64,000 bases of DNA, from the NCBI GenBank assembly GCA_016791365.1, contig JAEUMT010000036.1, forward strand, positions 62,001-126,000, given 5' to 3'. Of the stretch, positions 57,569 through 64,000 are shown one piece after another; the stretch's first letter is position 1; each line of letters opens with the position of its first letter. The DNA is from Hyphomonadaceae bacterium. GTDB taxonomy: Bacteria; Pseudomonadota; Alphaproteobacteria; Caulobacterales; Aquidulcibacteraceae. Position numbers and translations under genes: made by a program. The notes under the pieces are model-generated. The model saw nothing but the letters and a program-made list of their open reading frames with translations. It made no database searches and was not told the origin of the DNA.

Positions 57569-58612
57569 ATGCCCGCGCTCGCTCAAAAACGATCTAGGTC
57601 TGTGGATAAGGGGTCGGCAACTCGGGATAAGTTGCGGAAATCGTTGTTGAAATGGTACGATCGCGCGGGCCGCGATCTGCCCTGGCGGCTGCGTGAAGGC
57701 CGGCCGGAAAGTTACAGGGTTTGGCTCTCCGAGATCATGCTGCAGCAGACGACGGTGGCCGCCGTCGCCCCGTATTTCACACGATTCCTGGAGCGTTGGC
57801 CGACGGTTGAGGCGTTGGCGGCGGCGCCGCGCGATGAGGTGCTCGGGGCCTGGGCGGGGCTTGGCTATTATTCGCGGGCGCGAAATCTCCACGCGGCCGC
57901 GCAACAGATGGCGGCGGCGGGCGCGCCGGAGAGTGAGGCCGGCTGGCGCGAGTTGCCAGGCGTCGGCCCATATACGGCGGCGGCGATCGCGGCGATCGCG
58001 TTCGATGAAGCGACCAATGTCGTCGACGGCAATGTCGAGCGGGTGATGTCGCGGCTCTATGCGGTCGCGACGCCGTTGCCGGAGGCGAAGGCGGAACTGC
58101 GCGCGCTGGCTGGTGCGCTGGTGACCGCCGATCGCCCGGGCGATTGGGCGCAAGCGTTGATGGACCTTGGCGCGACGGTGTGTGCGCCGCGTTCACCCAA
58201 GTGCGAGGCGTGTCCGTGGATCAAGGACTGCGCGGCGTATGCGACCGGAGCGCCGGAAACATACCCACGGAAGCGGGCGAAGGCCGAGCGCCCGCGACGC
58301 TACGGCGCAGCGTTCCGGATCGAGCGCGACGGGGCGCTCTGGCTGGCGCGGCGCCCGGACAAGGGTTTGCTCGGCGGCATGGCGGCGCTGCCGTCGACGG
58401 AATGGCGCGCGAAGAAGTGGTCGCGTGCGGAGGTGCTAAGGCATGCGCCGGTCGCGGGCGATTGGAAGAAGGTCGGCGCGATCGAACACGTTTTCACGCA
58501 CTTCGCGCTGACGCTCGATGTATATAGCGCCGTGACCGCGCCGCCGAACGATGGCTGGTGGGGCGATGCGAGCGCGCTGCCGACGGTGTTTAAGAAGGCG
58601 GCGAAACGATAA
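57569..58612 (+). CDS. mutY: A/G-specific adenine glycosylase
   Basis: A 347-residue MutY, which removes adenine opposite 8-oxoguanine. The N-terminal part has PWRLREGRPESYRVWLSEIM and LQQTTVAAVAPYF. The HhH-GPD region is ELPGVGPYTAAAIAAIAFDE and VVDGNVERVMSRL (catalytic Asp). The 4Fe-4S loop is CAPRSPKCEACPWIKDC (Cx6Cx2Cx5C). The C-terminal NUDIX-like domain recognises 8-oxoG, with HVFTHFALTLDVY. It is transcribed divergently from DUF721 across a 49-bp gap. Confidence 0.97.
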   Translation: MPALAQKRSRSVDKGSATRDKLRKSLLKWYDRAGRDLPWRLREGRPESYRVWLSEIMLQQTTVAAVAPYFTRFLERWPTVEALAAAPRDEVLGAWAGLGYYSRARNLHAAAQQMAAAGAPESEAGWRELPGVGPYTAAAIAAIAFDEATNVVDGNVERVMSRLYAVATPLPEAKAELRALAGALVTADRPGDWAQALMDLGATVCAPRSPKCEACPWIKDCAAYATGAPETYPRKRAKAERPRRYGAAFRIERDGALWLARRPDKGLLGGMAALPSTEWRAKKWSRAEVLRHAPVAGDWKKVGAIEHVFTHFALTLDVYSAVTAPPNDGWWGDASALPTVFKKAAKR

Positions 58613-58613
58613 C

Positions 58614-58749
58614 CCCTCCCCCTTGTGGGGAGGGGCAGGGGTGGGGCGTCAGCTCTAGCGTTTTGAAACCACGCTGTTGCATGCAATCGCGATTGTGGCT
58701 TGAAGCTGCCGCCGTTACCCCCAACCCCGCCCCACAAGGGGGCGGGGAG
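58614..58749. repeat. R5 palindromic repeat, paired hairpins
   Basis: CCCCTCCCCCTTGTGGGGAG followed by GGGCAGGGGTGGGG, and CCCCCAACCCCGCCCCACAA followed by GGGGGCGGGG, are inverted hairpins around a ~75-bp loop. A single copy occurs at 22184-22214. Confidence 0.85.
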
Positions 58750-58762
58750 CAGGACGACGCAA

Positions 58763-59242
58763 ATGAGCGAAACATTTGAAGGCGGATGTTCGTGCGGCGC
58801 GGTGCGTTTCAGGCTCATGTCGCGACCGATGTTCACGCATTGCTGCCATTGCTTCGATTGTCAGAAGCAGACGGGCGGCGCGTTCGCGATCAACGCGCTG
58901 ATTGAAACGGCGCGGATCGAGATGCTGAGCGGCGAGCCGGCGAAGTACGAGATGCCGAGCCCGAGCGGGCGCGGGCATGATGTCTATCGGTGTGCGAAAT
59001 GCGAAGTCGCTGTGTGGAGCGATTATGGGCGGCGGCCGTATTTGCGGTTCGTGCGCGTATCGACGCTGGATGCGCCGCACGCGATCGAACCGGACGCGCA
59101 TATCTTCACCAAGAGCAAGGCGCCCTGGGTGCGGATTCCGGAAGGCCAGCGCGCATTTGATATTTTCTACGACATGAAGGCCGAGTGGCCGGCTGAGAGC
59201 ATGGCGCGGCGCGAAGCGGCGTCGGCCTCGGCCAAAGCATGA
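58763..59242 (+). CDS. GFA/CENP-V family zinc protein
   Basis: A 159-residue protein with the zinc-binding GFA pattern: FEGGCSCGAVRF, then THCCHCFDCQKQTGGAFAIN and YRCAKCEVAVWSDY. These are the CxC and CxxC pairs that bind two zinc ions in glutathione-dependent formaldehyde-activating-type proteins. The biochemical role of most members is unknown. Its stop overlaps the next ATG (ATGA). Confidence 0.88.
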   Translation: MSETFEGGCSCGAVRFRLMSRPMFTHCCHCFDCQKQTGGAFAINALIETARIEMLSGEPAKYEMPSPSGRGHDVYRCAKCEVAVWSDYGRRPYLRFVRVSTLDAPHAIEPDAHIFTKSKAPWVRIPEGQRAFDIFYDMKAEWPAESMARREAASASAKA

Positions 59243-59742
59243 GCGAGATGAACCGCAACGAGGCGCTGATCGGCTCGGCTGCGTTCTTTGTCGTGGCGCC
59301 GTTCATGGTGGCGGGCGTCATCCCCTGGATGATTACGCACTGGCGGTTCGGCGAAGGCGCAAGCGCCGGCGTTTCGATCGCGGGCGGTGTGATCATCGCG
59401 CTGGCGGCGGCGGTGTTGATTGAGTGCTTCGTGCGTTTCGCGCTCAAGGGCGCCGGCACGCCCGCGCCGCTCGCGCCGACAAAGACGCTGGTGGTGAGCG
59501 GCGCTTATGCGTTCGTGCGCAACCCGATGTATGTCGCGGTGACGTCTCTGATCTTTGGTCAGGCGCTGCTCTTCGCGTCGGCGGCGCTTATTGCGTACGC
59601 CATCACCATCGCGTTCGCGTTCATGGTGTTCGTGATCTATTTTGAAGAGCCGCGGCTCACGCACGATTTCCCGGACGAGTATCCCGTGTATTCAGCGAAC
59701 GTGCCGCGTTGGCGTCCGCGCTTTACGCCGTGGCGGCCCTGA
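59239..59742 (+). CDS. Isoprenylcysteine-carboxyl-methyltransferase-like membrane methyltransferase
   Basis: A 167-residue membrane protein with four or five helices and the ICMT/PEMT C-terminal pattern: VVSGAYAFVRNPMYVAVTSL (RNPMY), then FEEPRLTHDFPDEYPVYSAN and VPRWRPRFTP. These bind SAM at the membrane face. Bacterial relatives methylate lipids or small hydrophobic molecules; the substrate is unknown. Coupled to the GFA gene by a 4-bp overlap. Confidence 0.87.
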   Translation: MSEMNRNEALIGSAAFFVVAPFMVAGVIPWMITHWRFGEGASAGVSIAGGVIIALAAAVLIECFVRFALKGAGTPAPLAPTKTLVVSGAYAFVRNPMYVAVTSLIFGQALLFASAALIAYAITIAFAFMVFVIYFEEPRLTHDFPDEYPVYSANVPRWRPRFTPWRP

Positions 59743-59794
59743 AAAAGCGAAGGACGCGGAGGGGAGCGCTCCACGTCCTTGCTTGAGTGATCGC

Positions 59795-59813
59795 CGCCTA
59801 AGGCTCTTAGGCG
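59795..59813. terminator. Hairpin, likely bidirectional terminator
   Basis: CGCCTAAG/CTTAGGCG with a GCT loop is a perfect 8-bp stem. A weaker hairpin (AAGGACG/CGTCCTT) lies just before it. It sits between the plus-strand methyltransferase and minus-strand small frames. No long T-run follows. Confidence 0.55.
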
Positions 59814-59819
59814 ACGATC

Positions 59820-59935
59820 TCATGCAGCCTGGTTCAATGTAGCCAGCGCGCCAGGAAGGAGGAGCATTGCGGCTAGCGCCAGGCTTGCAAACTTGGTGCT
59901 GATTGCGGTGGTCGTCTTCGCGTTGTTGTTTTGGT
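59820..59935 (-). other. Possible small exported peptide, start unclear
   Basis: The minus-strand frame ending at 59820 reads TTTAISTKFASLALAAML followed by LPGALATLNQAA, a signal-peptide-like or single-helix sequence. No ATG, GTG or TTG lies suitably close upstream in frame. It may be a gene with an unusual start, a frameshifted remnant, or chance. Confidence 0.25.
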
Positions 59936-60001
59936 GAGATGAAGGTAAGCGTGTGTGCGTGGGCGCGCAGTGACGGTGGTCACGGGGTGCGTGGCGTCGC
60001 G

Positions 60002-60142
60002 CTACTGACTGACCACGATGAGCGCGATTGCGCCGACAATCCAAGCGGCGACGATGAAACCCGTCGCGAGCCACCACGCGTCCGGCGGCTTATGGCGCGG
60101 CGGCGGCGAACGCCGCGGTGGTAAGAAATCTGGGCTAGGCAT
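60002..60142 (-). CDS. Small proline-rich single-helix membrane protein
   Basis: A 46-residue frame: a proline/arginine-rich start (MPSPDFLPPRRSPPPRHKPP) followed by one membrane helix (DAWWLATGFIVAAWIVGAIA) and LIVVSQ. The positively charged region before the helix predicts N-terminus-inside topology. It is too short for routine gene calling. No family recognised, but the clear two-part design supports a real gene. Confidence 0.5.
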   Translation of the reverse strand: MPSPDFLPPRRSPPPRHKPPDAWWLATGFIVAAWIVGAIALIVVSQ

Positions 60143-60377
60143 CGCAGCGTCCCGTTACAGGCGGGAGCTTTACGAGATGCCCTCTGTCGCCGGCGCCTGA
60201 GGCGAATGCCAGCGATGGAACACCGTACCATAGATTTCCCGCCGCACAGTACTTTTTGGGGTGCAGTGACAGTGGTGCCGATGATGTATTTCGGCTGGAG
60301 TCTCAGTGAGGCGCTAACGTACTTTGGACCGCACGCTCTGTCGGCGGCGGTCGTTCTCATTTGGTAGCGTGGTCGTC
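60143..60377. other. Gap with no gene seen
   Basis: No coding frame or repeat family is visible in this ~235-bp stretch between divergent small membrane genes. It is less GC-rich than nearby genes (GTACTTTTTGGGGTGCAGTG region) and should contain both promoters. Confidence 0.4.
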
Positions 60378-60632
60378 ATGAACATGATTGGTCTGGGCGC
60401 AATCGCTGGTTTTTTGATCGGATGCTTTGGCGCGCTTGCGATGATCCGAATGCTTATTAAGCGAACTCCGAAGAACGAACATGGCGATTGGATTTTGGAT
60501 CGGTCCGATGCCGCCACGCGCCGATGCTTCAACTATTTCGTCGCGTTCTGTGCGTTTGGGGTTCTGTCAGGCTTAGTAGGTTTTTGGTTCGGAGGTTGGC
60601 CGGAAGACGGCATCCTTTGGCGGCCCAATTAG
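60378..60632 (+). CDS. Small two-helix membrane protein
   Basis: An 84-residue protein with a first helix (IGLGAIAGFLIGCFGALAMI), a cytoplasmic polar loop (KRTPKNEHGDWILDRSDA) and a second helix (YFVAFCAFGVLSGLVGFWFG). ATG 60378 or 60384 could be the start. Codon use is less GC-biased than in most of the window. No family recognised. Confidence 0.6.
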   Translation: MNMIGLGAIAGFLIGCFGALAMIRMLIKRTPKNEHGDWILDRSDAATRRCFNYFVAFCAFGVLSGLVGFWFGGWPEDGILWRPN

Positions 60633-60633
60633 C

Positions 60634-60853
60634 CCTCCCAGGGCTTCGCGCAGCGAAGATCTCAGGTCCCATAAACACGCCTGTTAGCTGATGATGTTGT
60701 GATCGCTTTGGGGGCGAACGGCTCGCAGGCGTGGTTATGGGTCCCGGGCCCGATGCTTGCGCATCGTCCCGGGAATGGGTGCTTCACGCGGGACTGGCGG
60801 CTCTGGGTCCCGGATCGCACCCCGGCTTTCGCCGGGGTTGCGTCCGGGAAGCG
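60634..60853. repeat. R3 and R3' palindromic repeats
   Basis: CCCTCCCAGGGCTTCGCGCA ... GGTCCCATAAACAC and GTGGTTATGGGTCCCGGGCC ... CCCGGGAATGGGTG are R3 arms (to 60781). A second element with GGTCCCGGATCGCACCCCGG and CTTTCGCCGGGGTTGCGTCC then GGGAAGCG (60806-60853) matches 971-1019. The M1 peptidase stop follows directly. Confidence 0.87.
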
Positions 60854-62716
60854 TTAAGCGGTGACGATGCGGTCGACAGAATTGGTGACGAGGTTGTGGT
60901 ACATTGGGCGGGCTTCGGCGTAGAGGCGGCGCGCGATGGGGCGGCCCCAATCGCCTTGGGCCCAGAGCGCGCGATAGAGCGGACGCACGAACTTGCCGCG
61001 GCCCTGGCTGGTCAAGAAATGCGACAGCGAGGCGACGCCGGGCTCGTAGCGATTGTTCACAACCAGTTCGAGCCAGTTGAACAACACTTCGTTGTTGCCG
61101 AGTTCGTTGAGCTGCAGCGCGGTTTCGAGCGCATCCAGGCGCGCGCGGGGCAATGTGCGCGGCAGCTTTTGCAGGAAGCGCTGGCGCTCTTGCGTCGCCC
61201 AGCCTTGCCACTGCGATGCGTCCGGCGCGCCGCCGGCGTTGAATGTGGTGACGGCCGCGTCGACGCGATCGAACGCGGGCGCATGCGGCTCTTGCACGTT
61301 TGACGGCAGGCCAGGTTGGTAGGCCCACGCATCAAGCTGCAATTGCTGTTCGAGCGCCGCATCGCCGCGCACGGCGCGTTCGCGCAAGTCGGCGAGGAAT
61401 TTTTGCGTCGTCATCGGCTGGAAGGCGAAGCGATCGAAATACGAGCGCAGGTACGCGTCGAAACGCTGGCGGCCCATGATGCGCTCGATGGTGCGCAAGA
61501 AGAGCGCGCCTTTGTCATACACAATCGCGCCGGTGTCGCCTTCGCCTTCTTCGTCAGTCGGCACGTGCAGGCATTGCAGGGCGGGCGGCAGCGTGCGGAT
61601 CGCGTCCTGGATGCCGGCCCAGTCCAGCACTTGCGCCATCTTGGCGCGATCTTCGCCGTAGAGCGCTTCAGTGATGCGGTTTTCGAAATATGAGGTGAAG
61701 CCTTCGTTGAGCCAGCCATCGTTCCAGACGGCGTTGGTGACCAGATTGCCTGACCATGAGTGCGCCAGTTCGTGCGCGATCAAGGACACGAGTGAGCGGT
61801 CGCCGGCGAGGAAGGTTGGGGTGAGGAAGGTGAGACGTGGATTTTCCATGCCGCCGAACGGGAAGGATGGCGGCAAGATCAGCACGTCGTAGCGGCCCCA
61901 GCGATACGGGCCGTAGAGCGCTTCGGCGGTGCGGACCATCGCTTCCATGTCGCCGCATTCGTAGAGGCCGCGCTCGAGCACTGACGGTTCGGCCCAGACG
62001 CCGGTGCGCGGGCCGACGGCGCCGAACACGAGATCGCCGACGGCGAGCGACATGAGATAGATCGGCACCGGATGGGTCATGCGGAAGCGGAAGGCGCGGC
62101 CGCCTTCGGCCGGCTCGCCATCTGGCGTCAGCATCTCGGCGCTCATCACAGCTTTCAAACCTTCGGGCACGACCAAGCGCACGTCGTAGGTTTGGCGGAT
62201 GCCGGGACTATCCTGTGTCGGCGCCCAGGTGCGCGTGAGGATGGCCTGGCCCTGGCTGAACAGGAACGGCTTGCCGCTCGCGGTCTGCGCGGGCGTCAGC
62301 CATTGCAGCGCGTCGGCGCCGGGCGATGATTCATAGACGATCGTGATCTGGCGGGCGCCGTTGAGCTGGATTGTCATCGGCGCGCCGCGGGTTTCGTCGC
62401 TTTCGCCGATCGTGAACGGCAGCGAACGGCCGTTGCCGGTGACGATGCCGATGTTGAGGCCTTTCACGTCGAGCACGATCTCGCGCGCATCGTCGCGAGC
62501 GGCGATGGTGAGCGTGCAGGCGCCGGCGATGACTTTGCGTTCGAAGTCGGCGCGCACATCGAGCGAGACGTGCAAAACGCGCGCTTCGTCGGGTTTGGCG
62601 TAGGATTGCGTGTCGTGTGGCAGCGGCGGCAACGCGCTGCGCATGTCTGTGGTCGCACATGCGGAAAGTGCGGGGGCGGCCAAGGTCGCCGCGAGCAAAG
62701 TGCGCCGTTTGATCAT
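60854..62716 (-). CDS. M1-family aminopeptidase lipoprotein, LTA4H-like
   Basis: A 620-residue zinc aminopeptidase with a lipoprotein signal (MIKRRTLLAATLAAPALSAC). The N-terminal beta domain is followed by the catalytic domain with FPFGGMENPRLTFLTPTFLA (GGMEN exopeptidase loop) and LIAHELAHSWSGNLVTNAVW ... NDGWLNEGFTSYFENRIT (HExxHx18E). The C-terminal helical domain matches leukotriene-A4-hydrolase-type M1 enzymes. It should trim N-terminal residues from peptides in the periplasm. Confidence 0.94.
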   Translation of the reverse strand: MIKRRTLLAATLAAPALSACATTDMRSALPPLPHDTQSYAKPDEARVLHVSLDVRADFERKVIAGACTLTIAARDDAREIVLDVKGLNIGIVTGNGRSLPFTIGESDETRGAPMTIQLNGARQITIVYESSPGADALQWLTPAQTASGKPFLFSQGQAILTRTWAPTQDSPGIRQTYDVRLVVPEGLKAVMSAEMLTPDGEPAEGGRAFRFRMTHPVPIYLMSLAVGDLVFGAVGPRTGVWAEPSVLERGLYECGDMEAMVRTAEALYGPYRWGRYDVLILPPSFPFGGMENPRLTFLTPTFLAGDRSLVSLIAHELAHSWSGNLVTNAVWNDGWLNEGFTSYFENRITEALYGEDRAKMAQVLDWAGIQDAIRTLPPALQCLHVPTDEEGEGDTGAIVYDKGALFLRTIERIMGRQRFDAYLRSYFDRFAFQPMTTQKFLADLRERAVRGDAALEQQLQLDAWAYQPGLPSNVQEPHAPAFDRVDAAVTTFNAGGAPDASQWQGWATQERQRFLQKLPRTLPRARLDALETALQLNELGNNEVLFNWLELVVNNRYEPGVASLSHFLTSQGRGKFVRPLYRALWAQGDWGRPIARRLYAEARPMYHNLVTNSVDRIVTA

Positions 62717-62794
62717 GTAGAATGTCCCAATCTGCTGTTGGCGCGGTAACGCGAAGGCCAGGATCGGGCAAGCGCGCTAGTGTCGCGCGCGAAC

Positions 62795-63790
62795 TTACGG
62801 GGCGGCGCGGATCTGATCGAAGACGCCGCCGTCGCGGAAATGGGTTTGGTAAGCGTCGTGCCAACTCAGGAACGCGTCCTCGACGGTGACGAGGGGGACG
62901 CTTGGAAAGCGCGATTCATTGTGCTGCAGCACGCCGGCATCGAACGGGCGGTAGAAGTTGCGGGCGATGATTTCCTGGGCGTCGAGCGTGTAAAGGAACT
63001 CAAGGTAGGCGTCGGCGGCGGCGCGGACGTTGGACGCGCGCGTGTTGGCGTCGACGACCGCAACCGCCGGCTCGGCGCGAATGCTGAGCGAGGGCGTGAC
63101 GATCTGAAAGCCGCCCTGGGCGACGAGATTGTGGGCTTCGTTTTCCCAGGCGAGCAGCACGTCGCCGGCGCCGCCGTGGAAACTCTCGGTGGCGGCGCGG
63201 GCGCCGGTGGCGAGTTCGGCGGCGTTTGCGAACAGGCGCTGCACGAAGACGCGTGGTTCTATCCGCGTGCGGCGCTGCGCGAAGGCCCACGCCGCGAGGT
63301 ACGCCCAGCGCGCGCCGCCTGAGGTTTTCGGATCGGGCGAGATCACGGCGACGTCGTCGCTGATGAGATCGGGCCAATCGCTGATGCGCTTTGGATTACC
63401 TTGGCGCACCACGAACACGATGATCGAGGTGTAAGGCGCGCTGTTATTGGGCAGGCGCGCTTGCCAATTGCGGTTGATGAGCCCGCGCTCGGCGATGACG
63501 TCGATGTCGTAGGGCGTTGCGAGCGTGACGACTTGCGCGGGTTCGCCATCGATCACGGCGCGCGCCTGCGCCAGGGATGCGCCATGCGACATGGCGATGC
63601 TGACGGGGCCGTGCTCGGCTTGCCAGAAGCGCGCGAAGGCGGGGTTGATCTCGGCGTAGAGTTCGCGCGTTGGATCGTAGGAGACGTTGAGAAGCGACAC
63701 GGCGGCGCGATTGGCTCGCGGCGTTTGCTCCGCGCAAGCGGCGAGCAGGGCGGCGGACGCGGTTCCCAAAAATGCGCGGCGTGATGGCAT
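62795..63790 (-). CDS. Sulfate/thiosulfate ABC transporter substrate-binding-like lipoprotein
   Basis: A 331-residue binding protein with a signal RRAFLGTASAALLAACAEQ (lipobox LAAC, twin arginine). It has the sulfate-binding-protein pattern: LLNVSYDPTRELYAEINPAF, SIAMSHGASLAQARAVIDGE, VTLATPYDIDVIAERGLINR, SPDPKTSGGARWAYLAAWAF and GAGDVLLAWENEAHN. It should capture sulfate or thiosulfate in the periplasm. No cysT/cysW/cysA genes lie in the window on its 3' side; they may lie beyond the right edge or elsewhere. Confidence 0.92.
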   Translation of the reverse strand: MPSRRAFLGTASAALLAACAEQTPRANRAAVSLLNVSYDPTRELYAEINPAFARFWQAEHGPVSIAMSHGASLAQARAVIDGEPAQVVTLATPYDIDVIAERGLINRNWQARLPNNSAPYTSIIVFVVRQGNPKRISDWPDLISDDVAVISPDPKTSGGARWAYLAAWAFAQRRTRIEPRVFVQRLFANAAELATGARAATESFHGGAGDVLLAWENEAHNLVAQGGFQIVTPSLSIRAEPAVAVVDANTRASNVRAAADAYLEFLYTLDAQEIIARNFYRPFDAGVLQHNESRFPSVPLVTVEDAFLSWHDAYQTHFRDGGVFDQIRAAP

Positions 63791-63832
63791 ATCTGCTGAA
63801 CATCGGGACGATGGCGCGCAAGTCAATCATCT

Positions 63833-64000
63833 GGGCGTGGCGCCGTGCTTCGACAAGCTCAGCATGATGCCAATTTTGGCGTTGGCTTGTGAACTGCCCC
63901 ACTGCCCCCACCAGCGTCAGCCTGAGCTTGTCGAAGGCGGCGGGAGATGCGTCAGCCGTTGGTGCGTGGCGTCGTGCTTCGACAAGCTCAGCATGACGCC
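63833..64000. repeat. R2 repeat cluster at the right edge
   Basis: CGTGGCGCCGTGCTTCGACA then AGCTCAGCATGATGCC, an inverted GCGTCAGCCTGAGCTTGTCG then AAGGCGG, and again CGTGGCGTCGTGCTTCGACA then AGCTCAGCATGACGCC up to the window edge. No gene is seen after the start of the binding-protein gene at 63790. Confidence 0.88.

Noticed and set aside
1-64000. tRNA, rRNA or known riboswitch genes
   Set aside because: No cloverleaf-consistent sequence, rRNA signature or recognisable riboswitch core was found by eye; a covariance search was not possible.

Overview
This window comes from a high-GC Gram-negative bacterium, most likely an alphaproteobacterium of the Caulobacterales/Hyphomonadaceae type. 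The evidence is alphaproteobacterial markers (DUF2093, DUF4170, a DUF721-dsbA-smc cluster, a plant-type GshA, an ars operon with an aquaporin), very frequent 4-bp ATGA/GTGA gene overlaps, and many short palindromic intergenic repeats. The genus cannot be fixed from sequence alone. No tRNA, rRNA, CRISPR array, prophage or transposase was seen.

Layout. 0-5 kb: a DUF2975/XRE module, a TSUP exporter, an acyl-CoA dehydrogenase of the ACAD10/11 type and a ParDE-like toxin-antitoxin pair. 5.4-7.9 kb: a compact arsenic operon, arsR-arsI-arsC-arsN2-aqpS, with an operator-like palindrome at its start. 8-15.6 kb: small proteins, a QueD-like enzyme, CorA, an exported amidohydrolase, an APH-fold kinase that matches the other half of ACAD10/11, a GIY-YIG nuclease, purD and a globin. 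15.7-24.3 kb: a beta-solenoid-like membrane protein, xseA, a GT25/TPR-GT9/DUF6165 glycosylation group, and a DUF2093-M23 peptidase-TPR operon. 24.5-36.8 kb: a lipid A/Kdo export region on the minus strand (pmbA, cysQ-like, DUF4170, msbA; then DUF374, waaA, lpxK, an lpxL-like gene). It is split by a plus-strand CtpA-like phosphatase and a hybrid histidine kinase. 36.8-49.2 kb: MAPEG, a methyltransferase, a desaturase, an ArsR/NIPSNAP divergent pair, AlkA-like glycosylase, ubiA, an ABC exporter, gshA and rsmE. 49.3-64 kb: a POT peptide transporter, a lone VirD4-like ATPase, smc-dsbA-DUF721 divergent from mutY, small membrane proteins, an M1 peptidase and a sulfate-binding-like lipoprotein.

The most unusual content is the repeat landscape. 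At least seven families of palindromic repeats (called R1-R7 here) fill the gaps. Most are built as two inverted arms about 100-150 bp apart end to end. Two GIY-YIG nuclease loci, one intact and one decayed, sit directly against two different families. In the intact locus the 3' end of the nuclease gene is duplicated together with the repeat and the protein reads through two repeat copies. One R4 element lies in frame inside rsmE, and another separates a duplicated N-terminus of ubiA. Together these suggest mobile, REPIN-like elements that may depend on GIY-YIG nucleases; the mobilisation part is inference.
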